Part shown: positions 9,356 to 19,253 of the stretch, piece by piece
How positions within the stretch are numbered: position 1 is the first letter of the stretch
Layout: every line of letters starts with the position of its first letter
Source of the DNA: AC-32 sp963821495
GTDB lineage: Bacteria > Actinomycetota > Thermoleophilia > Gaiellales > Gaiellaceae
Reading direction: 5' to 3'
Assembly (NCBI GenBank): GCA_963821495.1
Contig: CAWGEA010000003.1
Span: 1,984,001 to 2,048,000 of the forward strand
Length of the DNA: 64,000 bases
The notes under the pieces: model-generated
What the model saw: the letters and a program-made list of their open reading frames with translations, nothing else
Databases searched by the model: none
Told to the model about the DNA's origin: nothing
Made by a program: the position numbers and the translations under genes

Positions 9356-10530
9356 GCCGGAATTATGCCGCTCCGCAGCGAGGACTCGATTCTCCGAACG
9401 GCCTCGCCGAGCTCGTCGTCGGGAACCGTGAGCGAGATCCGGAAGAAACCCTCGCCGCTCGGGCCGTACGCGGGCCCTGGTGAGACGACCACGCCGGCCT
9501 CCTCGAGGACGAGCTCGGTGAACGAGGCCGAGGTGTGCCCCTCCGGTACGCGCACCCAGAAGTACGGCGTTGCCCTGGGCGGGTCGACCTCGAGGCCGAT
9601 CGCCGCGAGCGCCTCGGCGACGAGGTCGCGACGGCGCTCGTACACCGCCGACATCTCCTGCGGGAAGTCGCGCGCCTCGGTGAGCGCCGCGATCGTCGCC
9701 CGCTGCACGGCCTCGAACATCCCGGAGTCGAGGTTCGTCTTGAGCCGGCGGTAGCGCTCCACCACCTCGGCGTTCCCAACGACGAGGCCGGAGCGCCAGC
9801 CGGTCATGTTCCAGCCCTTCGAGAGCGAGAAGATCTCGATGCCGACCTCCTTCGCTCCGGACGTCTCGAGGAAGCTCGGCGCGCGGTAGCCGTCGTAGCA
9901 GAGCTCCGAGTACGCGTTGTCGTGGACGACCACCAGGTCGTTTGCGCGCGCGAAGTCGACCGCCCGCTCGAAGTACCCGGGCGCGACGACCGCCCCGGTC
10001 GGGTTGTTGGGGTAGTCGAGGAAGAGCAGGTTCGCGCGTGCGAGCGCCTCGGCCGGGATCGTGCCCAGGTCGGGCAGGAACGCGTTCTCCTCCTCGAGCG
10101 GCAGGTAGTGCACCTCGGCGCCCGCGAAGACGGGGCCCGAGGTGTAGGGCGGGTAGCCGGGGTCGGGCGAGAGGCAGACGTCGCCGGGGTCGAGCAGCGC
10201 GAGGGCGACGTGGCCGACCGCCTCTTTGCCGCCGAGGGCCGGGACGACCTCCGAAGCCGGGTCGAGCTCGACGCCGAAGCGGTCCCGGTAGAAACTCGCC
10301 GCCGCCTCGCGGAAGGCGTCGGAGCCGTGGTTGGTCGGGTATTGATGCGTCGCCGGGTCGCCGGCACCCGCGGCGAGCGCGTCGATCACCGGCTGCGGCG
10401 TAGGCAGGTCGGGGTCGCCGATCCCAAGGCTGATCACGTCGACACCCTCGCGCCGCTTCTCGGCGATTTTGCGCTCGAGCTCGGCGAACAGGTACGGCGG
10501 GACGGCGTCGAGGCGCTTCGCGAATCTCAC
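9352..10530 (-). CDS. dapL: LL-diaminopimelate aminotransferase-like PLP enzyme
   Basis: Fold-type I aminotransferase, 392 residues. Visible motifs are the substrate-loop region PPYLFAELERKIAEKRREG, YPNNPTGA, DNAYSEL, the PLP-lysine motif SLSKGWNMTGWR, and FRISLT. The start GTG (10530) overlaps the dapF stop as GTGA. LL-DAP aminotransferase makes LL-DAP directly from tetrahydrodipicolinate and glutamate. The N-terminal pattern and the position next to dapF support that role. A broader aspartate/alanine aminotransferase function is the alternative and cannot be excluded from sequence alone. Confidence 0.8.
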   Translation of the reverse strand: MRFAKRLDAVPPYLFAELERKIAEKRREGVDVISLGIGDPDLPTPQPVIDALAAGAGDPATHQYPTNHGSDAFREAAASFYRDRFGVELDPASEVVPALGGKEAVGHVALALLDPGDVCLSPDPGYPPYTSGPVFAGAEVHYLPLEEENAFLPDLGTIPAEALARANLLFLDYPNNPTGAVVAPGYFERAVDFARANDLVVVHDNAYSELCYDGYRAPSFLETSGAKEVGIEIFSLSKGWNMTGWRSGLVVGNAEVVERYRRLKTNLDSGMFEAVQRATIAALTEARDFPQEMSAVYERRRDLVAEALAAIGLEVDPPRATPYFWVRVPEGHTSASFTELVLEEAGVVVSPGPAYGPSGEGFFRISLTVPDDELGEAVRRIESSLRSGIIPA

Positions 10531-11306
10531 AACCGGAACTCCTCCGCAAGCTCGACGAGGCAGATCTCCTCGGCCGGGCCTGTCAGCAGCGCTTGCCCGT
10601 CCGCGATCTCCACGCGCAGATCTCCGCCCGCGAGATGCACCGTGACCGGGCTCTCGCACCAGCCGTTCGCGACCGCGGCCGCGCTCGCGGCCACCGCGCT
10701 CGTCCCGGAGGAGAGCGTCTCCCCCGCCCCGCGCTCCCAGACGCCGACCGTCAGCTCGTGGTCGCCGTCCACGCGCACGAGCTGCACGTTCGTCCGCTCC
10801 GGGAAGCGCGCGTGGGCCTCGACCAGCGGCCCGAGGCGCAGAAGCTCGGTCCGGTCGGGAAGGCGCTGGATCACGGCATGCGGGTTCCCCACCGACACCG
10901 GCGTCAGCTCGACCTCCTCCCCGCTCACGTCGATCGTCTCGGGCGCGCCGACCTCGACCGCCCCCATCTCCTGCTCGACGTCGCGCTCGCCCTGAAGGCG
11001 TGCCGCGACCTCGCGCGGCCCGACGACGATCCGCACCTGCTCGGCGCCCGCGCGGCGCGCGAGCCAGCGCGCGGCGATCCGTGTCCCGTTTCCGGAGAGC
11101 TCGGCCGTCGAGCCGTCGGGGTTCCAGATCACGACCTCGGCGCGGTCGCCGTCGGCCGAGACGACCTCCAGGATGCCGTCAGAGCCGACGCCGAAGTGGT
11201 AGTCGCAGATGCGCTGCACCCGCTCCGGGGTCAGGGGAACGGGCAGCTCGGCCCGCTCGACGAGCAGGTAGTCGTTGCCCAGACCGTGCCACTTGGAGAG
11301 CTTCAT
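10527..11306 (-). CDS. dapF: Diaminopimelate epimerase-like protein with both catalytic Cys replaced by Ser
   Basis: 259-residue DapF-fold protein (start MKLSKWHGLGNDYLL; motifs NPDGSTAE, GNPHAV, RTNVQ, ERGAGET). In characterised DapF the two proton-transfer bases are cysteines in CGNG and in GAGET-x-ACGSG. Here the sequence reads LSGNGTR and GAGETLSSGTS, so both are serine. The rest of the fold signature is intact and it sits in a dap gene pair, so it is probably expressed and used, but epimerase chemistry is uncertain. It may be an unusual Ser-based epimerase or have another role. ATG 11306 overlaps the miaA stop as ATGA. Confidence 0.9.
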   Translation of the reverse strand: MKLSKWHGLGNDYLLVERAELPVPLTPERVQRICDYHFGVGSDGILEVVSADGDRAEVVIWNPDGSTAELSGNGTRIAARWLARRAGAEQVRIVVGPREVAARLQGERDVEQEMGAVEVGAPETIDVSGEEVELTPVSVGNPHAVIQRLPDRTELLRLGPLVEAHARFPERTNVQLVRVDGDHELTVGVWERGAGETLSSGTSAVAASAAAVANGWCESPVTVHLAGGDLRVEIADGQALLTGPAEEICLVELAEEFRL

Positions 11307-12196
11307 GGGGCCGGGGCCACGCTACCAAGCTGCGCGACGATCTCCCCCGCGACCTCGACGGTCGGCCGGTCGCCGTCGACCGGGACGAGGCCCGGGATGC
11401 GGCGCATCCACTTGCGCTGGTACGCGGCGTAGCGGCGGGTGCGCGCGATGAGCGCCTGGATCGCCTCCTCACGCGGCAGCTCGGCGATGTCCCGCAGGCC
11501 GTGGATGGTGCGCGCGGTGGCGGAGACGGGCCCCGAGAGCGCCCTGGAGACCTCCTCCTCCACACCGCGCTCGAACATTGCCCGCGTCCGGTGCTCGATC
11601 CGCCGCCCGAGCTCCTCCGACGGAACCTCGAGGCCGAAGATCCGCGTCGGGTGGCGCGTCTCGCCGCTCCAGAGCGTGCCCCTCCCGGGCCGCAGGCTCG
11701 ACCCCGCCTCGGTGAGCTCGAGGGCGCGGACGACGCGGCGGCGGTCGTTCGGGTGCACTGCGGCCGCTGCCGCCGGGTCGCGCTCCGCGAGCAGTTCGTG
11801 GGCCCACTCTGCGCCTTCAACGTCGTAGAGCCGCTCGATTCGCTCCCGCGCGCCTGGCGGCGGAGGCGGCGGCAGCTCGAGCTCCGCGAGCGCCGCGCGC
11901 AGGTAGAGCCCGGTCCCGCCGACGACCACCGGCGTGTGGCCGGCCGCCAGGATCTCGTCCACCGCCGCGTGCGCGCGACGCTGGTAGTCGGCGACCGAGC
12001 CCTCCTCGTCGAGCCCCAGGTAACCGACGAGCCGCGCCGGGTGCTCGGACTGGTTCGTCAGCAGCGGCAGCCCGCGGTAGACCTGCATCGCGTCGGCGGA
12101 GACGAGCCCGGCCGGGATCCGGCGCGCGACCTCCTCCGCGACCGCGCTCTTCCCGGAGGCGGTCGGCCCGAAGATCGCGACGACGAGGTCAGCCAC
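11303..12196 (-). CDS. miaA: tRNA dimethylallyltransferase
   Basis: Transfers the dimethylallyl group to N6 of A37 in tRNAs reading UNN codons; MiaB (upstream in the same operon) then methylthiolates it. 297 residues. P-loop GPTASGKSAVAEE at the N-terminus, SADAMQVYRGL, VVGGTGLYLRA, NDRRRVVRALE and the C-terminal RRYAAYQRKWMRR tRNA-binding motif are all visible. Start chosen at GTG 12196 because the P-loop begins nine residues later. The upstream phosphatase frame runs 139 nt into this gene. Confidence 0.95.
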   Translation of the reverse strand: MADLVVAIFGPTASGKSAVAEEVARRIPAGLVSADAMQVYRGLPLLTNQSEHPARLVGYLGLDEEGSVADYQRRAHAAVDEILAAGHTPVVVGGTGLYLRAALAELELPPPPPPGARERIERLYDVEGAEWAHELLAERDPAAAAAVHPNDRRRVVRALELTEAGSSLRPGRGTLWSGETRHPTRIFGLEVPSEELGRRIEHRTRAMFERGVEEEVSRALSGPVSATARTIHGLRDIAELPREEAIQALIARTRRYAAYQRKWMRRIPGLVPVDGDRPTVEVAGEIVAQLGSVAPAP

Positions 12197-12948
12197 GGAG
12201 CCGCGTACCGGGCGAGCTCGAGCTCCTCGTCGCTCACGCCCGCCGCCTGCAGGTACCCCTCGACACCGCCGTAGCGCCGCTTCAGATCCGAGAAGACCCC
12301 GAGCATCGACTCCGCGGGAGTCTGCGCGATCCGCCGCAGCCGCTCCAGCTCCTCCTCCGACTCCGCGGCCTCGAACCACGTCTCGTGTCGTGAGCGCAGA
12401 CGCTCCTCGCTGAGCGCGTAGTCGGTCGCGATCGTCTCCTCGTCCACACCCGCCAGGTGGAGCAGGAACGCAGTCAGGAGGCCGGTGCGGTCCTTCCCGC
12501 CGACGCAGTGGACGACGACCCCGCCGGCGGGCGCGTGCGCGACCGCGCGCAGCGAGGCGGCGACGTTGTCCTTGAAGCGCTCGAGGAAGATCAGGTACGC
12601 ATCGCGCGTCGCGGTCGCGTCGTCCGGCGCGGTCGAGGTGGCGGCCTCGAGCTCCTCGGCGATCTCCTCCCACTCGGCGTCGGTGGCCTCCATGAAGGGG
12701 ACGTGGACGACCTCGACCGGCAGCTCGGCCGGCGGGTCGTCCTCGCGCTCGTGGTGGCCGCGCAGGTCGATAACGGTCCGGACGCCGTGGTTCACGAGCG
12801 CCCGCCAGCCCTCGTCGCTGAGCAGCCGCACACTGTCTGCGCGCACGACCGCGCCCCGGCGCGTCTCGCCGCCGTCCACGGTCGGCAGGCCGCCGAGGTC
12901 GCGGACGTTGAGACAGCCGTCCCAGACGAGGTCGCGGCTAGGCGGCAA
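12058..12948 (-). CDS. Tyrosine-protein-phosphatase-like protein (CX5R)
   Basis: Phosphatase with the P-loop HCVGGKDRTG (Cys and Arg of the CX5R motif present) and an N-terminal NVRDLGG motif typical of actinobacterial PtpB-like tyrosine/lipid phosphatases. Conserved part about 240 residues. It starts at TTG 12948, overlapping the last 11 nt of miaB. The frame does not stop at the miaA start but continues to 12058 as an Arg/Ser/Pro-rich tail that is antifunctional-looking and mirrors miaA in another frame. A single-base shift near 12200 would end it at a TGA overlapping the miaA GTG, so the true C-terminus is probably near 12190. Substrate unknown. Confidence 0.75.
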   Translation of the reverse strand: MPPSRDLVWDGCLNVRDLGGLPTVDGGETRRGAVVRADSVRLLSDEGWRALVNHGVRTVIDLRGHHEREDDPPAELPVEVVHVPFMEATDAEWEEIAEELEAATSTAPDDATATRDAYLIFLERFKDNVAASLRAVAHAPAGGVVVHCVGGKDRTGLLTAFLLHLAGVDEETIATDYALSEERLRSRHETWFEAAESEEELERLRRIAQTPAESMLGVFSDLKRRYGGVEGYLQAAGVSDEELELARYAAPWLTSSSRSSGRPPPGRARSRRRSRAGSRPGSSPPTRCRSTAGCRC

Positions 12949-14255
12949 CGGCTGCGAGCTGGGTGCCCTTGAGCGTGGTCGAGGTCGCGGCCTCGATCGT
13001 CACCGGAACGAGCTCCCCGGCCGAGGCGGTGCCGGCGAAGTTGACCGTCGTGTTGCGACGCGTGCGCCCGCGCAGGAGCGACGCGTCGGTGCGGCTCGGG
13101 CCCTCGACGAGCACCTCCTCGACGCGGCCCACGCGCTCGCGGTTCCGAGCCTCGGCGACGCGCTGGACGGTTTCGATCAGACGCTCGATCCGCTCCCGCT
13201 TCACGTCCTCGGGCACCTGCTCCGGCATCGCGGCCGCCTCGGTCCCCTGGCGCGGCGAGTACACGAACGTGAAGGCGCCGTCGTAGCCGACCTCCTCCAC
13301 GGCGCCGACCGTCTCCTCGAACTCGGCCTCGGTCTCGCCCGGGAAGCCGACGATCAGGTCGGTCGTCAGCGCGAGATCCGGGATCGCCGCGCGCAGCTCG
13401 TCGACCAGGCGCAGGTAACGCTCGCGGGAGTACGTGCGGCGCATCGTCTTCAGCACGCGCGTGGAGCCCGACTGGAGCGGCAGGTGCGCGTGCTCGCAGA
13501 CGCTCGCGCAGTCGGCCATGGCCGCGATCACCGGCGCGCGGAAGTCCTTCGGGTGCGGGCTGGTGAAGCGGATGCGCTCGATGCCGCTCGACCGCGTTGC
13601 AGGCACGCAGCAGCTCCGCGAAGCCGCTGCCGACGTCACGGCCGTACGAGTTCACGTTCTGGCCGAGCAGCGTCAGCTCGCGAACGCCCTCACGAGCCAG
13701 GCGCTCGACCTCGGCGAGGATCTCGCCGGGCCGGCGCGAGACCTCCTTGCCGCGCACCGACGGCACGATGCAGTACGAGCAGACCGAGTTGCAGCCCATA
13801 GAGATCTGCACCCACGCCTGGAAGCGCCGCTCGCGGTGGAGCGGCAGTCGCCCGGCGAAGGCCCGCTCCCCGGCGATCCCGAAGGCCGAGCGCTCGACGC
13901 CCTCGCCGCCAACGCCGAGCCACTCGCCCAGGTGCGGGATCGAGCCCGGCCCGAAGGCGACGTCCACGTACGGGTAGAGCGAGAAGAGCCGCTCCCGCTG
14001 CGCCTCGGCGTAGCAGCCGCCGACGGCGATCACCTTCTCCGGATCGCGCTCCTTCAGCGCGCGCGCCTGCGCGAGATGCGCGGCGAAGCGCTGGTCCGGC
14101 TTCTCGCGGATCGTGCAGGTGTTGAAGACGAGCACGTCCGCCTCGGTCTGATCGGGCGTCTCCCCCAGCCCGAGCTCCTCGAGCATGCCCTTGATCCGCT
14201 CGGAGTCGTGGGCGTTCATCTGGCAGCCGAAGGTGGTGACGTGGTACCGGCGCAC
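12938..14255 (-). CDS. miaB: tRNA-2-methylthio-N6-dimethylallyladenosine synthase, frameshifted here
   Basis: Radical SAM methylthiotransferase acting on i6A37 tRNA after MiaA. The N-terminal UPF0004 cysteines (FGCQMN, NTCTIRE, GGCYAE), the radical SAM cluster GCNSVCSYCIVP (CX3CX2C), RFTSPHPKDF, LPLQSGS and a C-terminal TRAM-like region are all visible. The reading frame shifts near 13586 (ACNAVE then GIERIRF in the next frame), consistent with one extra base. Read across, the protein is about 438 residues, normal length. GTG 14255 is chosen because the FGCQMN motif follows at the usual distance. A GTG at 14289-14291 is an alternative. Confidence 0.92.
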
Positions 14256-14351
14256 GGGCCGGAACTCTAGCCGCCGCGCGCCTCTGGACACCCCCTGCGG
14301 GACATGTCAGTCTTGTCCGGCCGTTGGGGGAACCGGACTGGGGGTAACAGG

Positions 14352-17300
14352 ATGCAGGCTGGGTCGTTGATGCGTGTCGTCGCCGCGCTCGCGGCCGCAA
14401 CCGGAGCGCTGGCGCTGGCGGCGCCCGCGTTCGCCGCAAGCCCGAACGTCGTCGTCAGCCAGATCTACGGCGGCGGTGGCAACTCCGGCGCGCAGTACAC
14501 CAACGACTACGTCGAGCTGTTCAACCGCGGCAGCGCTCCGGTCGACCTCAGCGCGTGGTCGCTCCAGTACACGAGCGCCACCGGGAGCGGCAACTTCGGC
14601 TCCGCCACGAATCTGATCACGCCGCTGACCGGGGTGATCGAGCCCGGGCAGCACCAGCTCGTCGAGGAGGCCTCCGGCGGGGCGAACGGCGTGCCCCTGC
14701 CGACGCCGAAGACGACCGACTCCACCCCGATCAACATGAGCGCGAGCGGCGGCAAGGTCGCGCTCGTCAACTCGACGACGCCGCTCGGTTGCAACGGCGG
14801 TTCGACTCCGTGTCCCCCGGCCGCGCTCGCGCAGATCGTCGACCTGGTCGGCTACGACGGCGCAAACTTCTTCGAGGGGAGCGCGGCGGCCCCGGCGCTG
14901 TCGAACACCACCGCCGGCTTCCGCGCGCTCGCTGGTTGCCAGGACACGGACGACAACGCCGCCGACTTCGCAGCCGCCGCACCGAGCCCGCGCACGCTGC
15001 TGTCGCCGATCGACTTCTGCACGCCCCCGACTCCACACCTCGCGATCAGCCAGGTCTACGGCGGCGGCGGCAACAGCGGCGCGACGCTCAAGAACGACTT
15101 CATCGAGGTCTTCAACCGCGGCACGGCCGCGGTCAGCCTCGGCGGCTGGTCGGTGCAGTACGCCTCCGCGGGCGGGACCGGCGCGTGGACGCTGACGCCG
15201 CTCACCGCTGTCACCCTCCAGCCGGGTCAGTACTACCTCGTGCAGGAGGCGCAGGGCGCCGGCGGCACCGTCGACCTGCCCCCGCCCGACGCCACCGGCA
15301 CCATCCCGATGGCCGCGGGGGCGGGCAAGGTCGCGCTCGTCAGCACCACGATCCCCCTCTCGGGCGCGTGTCCGGCCGACTCGTCGATCGCCGACGTCGT
15401 CGGCTACGGCGGCGCCAACTGCTCCGAGACGAGCCCGGCGCCGACGCTTACGAACACGACCGCCGACCTCCGCAACAACAATGGTTGCGTCGATACCGGC
15501 AACAACTCCGCCGACTTCACGGCCGGCTCACCGACGCCGCGGAACACCGCCTCGCCGTTCAAGGACTGCAACGCCGACATCGCCCCCAGCGTCTCGGCGA
15601 CCTTGCCCGCCAGCAACGCCGGCGACGTCCCGGTCGGATCGAACGTCTCGATCACCTTCAGCGAGCCTGTCGACGTCCACGGATCGTGGTACTCGATCTC
15701 GTGCAGCTCGAGCGGCTCGCACACCGCTTCTGTCTCGGGCGGCGCCACCACCTTCACCCTCGACCCGGACGCCGATTTCGCCACTGGCGAGAGCTGCACG
15801 GTCACGGTCGCCGCGAGCGCCGTCACCGACCAGGACACGAACGACCCGCCCGACTCGATGGGGGCGGACTACGTCTTCTCCTTCTCCACGGAGACCGCGC
15901 CGATCTCGATCCACGACGTCCAGGGGGCAGCGCACCTCTCCCCGCTCGCGGGCCAGATCGTGAAGACGCTCGGCGTCGTCACGGCCCGGAGCGGCAACGG
16001 CTTCTGGATGCAGGACCCGAATCCGGACGCCGATCCCGCGACCTCCGAGGGCATCTTCGTCTTCACCTCCTCGTCGCCAACGGCGCTGGTGGGCGACTCC
16101 GTCCGGGTCAACGGCCGCGTGCAGGAGTTCCGACCCGGCGGTTCTTCCACCGGCAATCTGACGACGACGGAGCTCTCGACGCCGACCGTGACCGTCCTCT
16201 CCAGCGGCAACACGCTGCCCGCACCGGTCGTGATCGGTGACGGCGGCAGGGTCCCGCCGGACACGGTGATCGAGGACGACGCGAGCGGCAGCGTCGAGAC
16301 GAGCGGCGTGTTCGACCCGGCGCAGGACGGCCTCGACTTCTACGAGAGCCTCGAGGGCATGCGCGTCCAGCTGAACGACGCCGTCGCGGTCGGCCCGACG
16401 GCGACGAGCTTCGGCGAGACGCCCGTGGTCGGCGACAACGGCGCCAACGCTTCGGTGCGCACCTACCGCGGGGGCCTGCTGCTGCGCCCGGACGACGGGA
16501 ACCCGGAGCGGGTCACGCTCGACGACGTGCTGACGCCGCTGCCGAACGTGAACGTCGGCGACCACTACAGCGGCCCGGTGGTCGGGGTCATGGACTACAA
16601 CTTCGGCAACCCCTTCGTCGAGGTCACGTCGCCCGGCCTGACGGCGATTCACGACGGCGTCACCCGCGAGACGACCGATCCGGTCGCAGCGGGTGAGCTC
16701 GCGGTCTCGACCTTCAACTTCGAGAACCTCGCGCCGACGAACCCCCAGTCGAAGTTCGACTCGCTCGCGAGCCTGATCGTGAACAACCTCCGCTCCCCCG
16801 ACCTGATCGCGGGCGAGGAGGTGCAGGACAACAACGGCAACGCCGACAACGGCGTGGTCGACGCGTCGCAGACGCTCTCGCGGCTCGTAGACGCGATCGC
16901 CGCGGCCGGCGGCCCCACCTACGCGTGGCGCGAGATCGACCCCGTGAACGACCAGGACGGCGGGGAGCCCGGCGGCAACATCCGCCAGGTGTTCCTCTTC
17001 CGCACCGACCGCGGCCTCTCGTTCGTCGATCGCCCAGGCGGCGACTCGACCACGGCGAACGCCGTCGTGGGCTCGGGCTCTGCCGCGCACCTGCTCTACA
17101 GCCCGGGCCGCATCGACCCGGGGAGCTCGACGTGGGCGACGAGCCGCAAGCCGCTCGCGGGCGAGTTCGACTACCGCGGGCACAAGCTGTTCGTGATCGC
17201 GAACCACTTCAACTCGAAGGGCGGCGACGACCCGCTGCGCGGCCGCTTCCAGCCGCCGGTTCGCAGCTCGGAGACGCAGCGCCACCAGCAGGCCAACGAA

Positions 17301-18516
17301 GTGGCCGACTTCGTCTCGAGCATCTCGACGGCCGACCCCGCTGCCGACGTGGTCGTCCTCGGCGACCTCAACGACTTCGAGTTCTCCGAGACCGTCCAGA
17401 TCCTGGAGGCGTCGGGGCTGCACGACCTGATGGACACGTTGCCGCCGAACCAGCGCTACAGCTACGAGTTCGAGGGCAACGCGCAGGTGCTCGACCACGT
17501 GCTCTTCAGCGGCCCGCTCTTCGCGCGCCCGCTTGCTGTACGACCCGGTGCACGTGAACGCCGAGTTCTTCGACCAGGCCTCCGACCACGACCCGTCGGT
17601 CGTGCGAGTCGTTCTGAACGACCCGCCGACGGTCTCGGCCGGCGGGCCCTACGGCGTCGACGAAGGCTCGACGGTGACGCTGACGGCGAGTGGCAGCGAC
17701 CCGGAAGGCGGCTCGGTCTCGTACGCCTGGGATCTGGACGGCAACGGCACCTTCGAAACCGCCGGCCAGAGCGTGTCCTTCTCGCCCGACGACGGCCCGG
17801 CAACGCCGGTCGTCCGGGTGCGCGCTACGGACGACGCCGGTCTCACCTCGACCACCCAGGCAACCGTGACGGTGGTCAACGTCGCCCCGACCGTCACCGC
17901 TCTGGATCCGAGCCCGGTGAACGGCCTCGTCGGCCAGGGAGTCACCTTCACGGGAGCCGCGACCGACCCGTCGACCGCCGACACCGCCGCGGGCTTCGCC
18001 TGGGCCTTCGACGCGGGCAGCGGTTTCGGCGCCTTCGGCGCGAACGGCTTCGTCACGTCCTATTCGGCCTGCGGCACCCACTCGGTGGACGCGAAGGCCC
18101 GGGACAAGGACGGCGGCGTCTCGGCGCCGTTCACCTCGACGCCGGTGCAGGTCTACGACGGCGCTGTCTTGCCGCCGCTCACGTCGGGCGCGTTCAACCT
18201 CGTTCAGAGGAACCAGGTCGTGCCCGTCAAGATCACAATCGGGTGCAACGGCTTCCTGAGCGGCCTCCACCCGGCGATCTCGATCCGTGCCGGCGACTAC
18301 GACCCGAACGTCGATCCCGGCGATCCGAGCTACACCGTTCCGGACACGTCCTCGTCGGCCGACACCGGCGGCGTGATGCGCGAGGCGGAGCAGCAGTACA
18401 TGTACAACCTCGGCGTTCCCTCGAACGCGACTGCAGGACAGCTCTACACCGTCCTCGTGCGTCCCTTCGGCGGCTCGGCTCCGACGCTGTACGCGGTGCT
18501 GAAGATCAGGCGCTAG
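14352..18516 (+). CDS. Secreted multidomain nuclease (lamin-tail, Ig-like, endonuclease/exonuclease/phosphatase, PKD); frameshifted here
   Basis: About 1390 residues read across a frameshift. Order: signal peptide (LALAAPAFAA); two lamin-tail domains, each beginning with ISQVYGGGGNSGA-like sequence and YVELFNRG or FIEVFNRG (from about 14450 and 15045); an Ig-like/Big_5 domain (SNVSITFSEPVDV); an OB-like nuclease module; an endonuclease/exonuclease/phosphatase domain (NFENL, ANHFNSKGGDD, VVLGDLNDFEFSE, DHVLFSG, then SDHDPS); two PKD-like Ig domains; and a C-terminal domain. The frame shifts near 17531, between DHVLFSGPLFARP and LYDPVHVNAEFF. SDHDP, the last catalytic motif, lies after the shift, so the intact protein must cross it. 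Likely scavenges extracellular DNA; phosphate or nucleotide acquisition is inference. Start ATG 14352 follows GGGGGTAACAGG; ATG 14370 is possible. Confidence 0.87.
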
Positions 18517-19253
18517 GCGCGCTTCTTCCCGACGAAGAGCTCGGCTCCGGCCGACTCTTCGTCGGGAGGCCCTATCGCCTGACTGGCCGTGAGCCCTGCG
18601 CGCTCGAGCAGCCCGAACCACGTCGCTCGCGGGAAGAGCCCGCAGACGTGCCGGTCCTGGACACAACGCACCTCGCCGCCCTTGCGCAGCAGGTAGGCGA
18701 AGTCGCACACGTAGGTGGTGTCCGACGGGTCGGGGTCCCAGAACCATTCGAGGTAGCGCAGGGCCCGGTCGGGCCCGTCGTGGCCCCCGTGACTCGTGTG
18801 CGGCTCGAAGCTCTCGCAAACGTAGTCGGGGACGAAGAGCGCGGCGCCGCCCGGGCGCAGGTGCGCGGCCGCCGTGGCGATCGTCGCGGCGAGGTCCTTC
18901 TCGCTGGTGATGTACGCGACCGCGTCGTGGACGAAGACGGCGTCGAACTCCTCGCCGAGGCGCACGTCGCGCATGTCGCCGACGAGGTGACGGCACTCGG
19001 GGTTGAGCGAGCGGCTGAGCTCGAGCATCTGCGGCGAGCGGTCGACGAGCGTGAGCTCGAAGTGCGCCTTCAGGTGCGACGCGTTGTTGCCTCCCCCGCT
19101 ACCGAGCTCGAGCACCGTCCGGGGCGGCTCCTCGCAGGCCTCCACGAGCAAACGGCAGTAGAGCCCGGCCTCCTCCTCGTAGTCCTCCGGGGCCGTCAGG
19201 AGATGGAACCACCCCGCGAGCTCGCCGTAGAGCCGCGGCTGCTCGTCGGTCAC
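18513..19253 (-). CDS. SAM-dependent class I methyltransferase
   Basis: 246 residues. Motif I is VLELGSGGGNNASHL, acidic motif II is LTLVDRSPQML, and the post-I region VGDMRDVRLGEEFDAVFVHDA is typical of small-molecule methyltransferases. Substrate unknown. The GTG start (19253) overlaps the RNase Y stop as GTGA, so it is probably translated with rny, an unusual partner. Its TAG stop shares CTAG (18513-18516) with the convergent nuclease gene. Confidence 0.85.
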   Translation of the reverse strand: MTDEQPRLYGELAGWFHLLTAPEDYEEEAGLYCRLLVEACEEPPRTVLELGSGGGNNASHLKAHFELTLVDRSPQMLELSRSLNPECRHLVGDMRDVRLGEEFDAVFVHDAVAYITSEKDLAATIATAAAHLRPGGAALFVPDYVCESFEPHTSHGGHDGPDRALRYLEWFWDPDPSDTTYVCDFAYLLRKGGEVRCVQDRHVCGLFPRATWFGLLERAGLTASQAIGPPDEESAGAELFVGKKRA

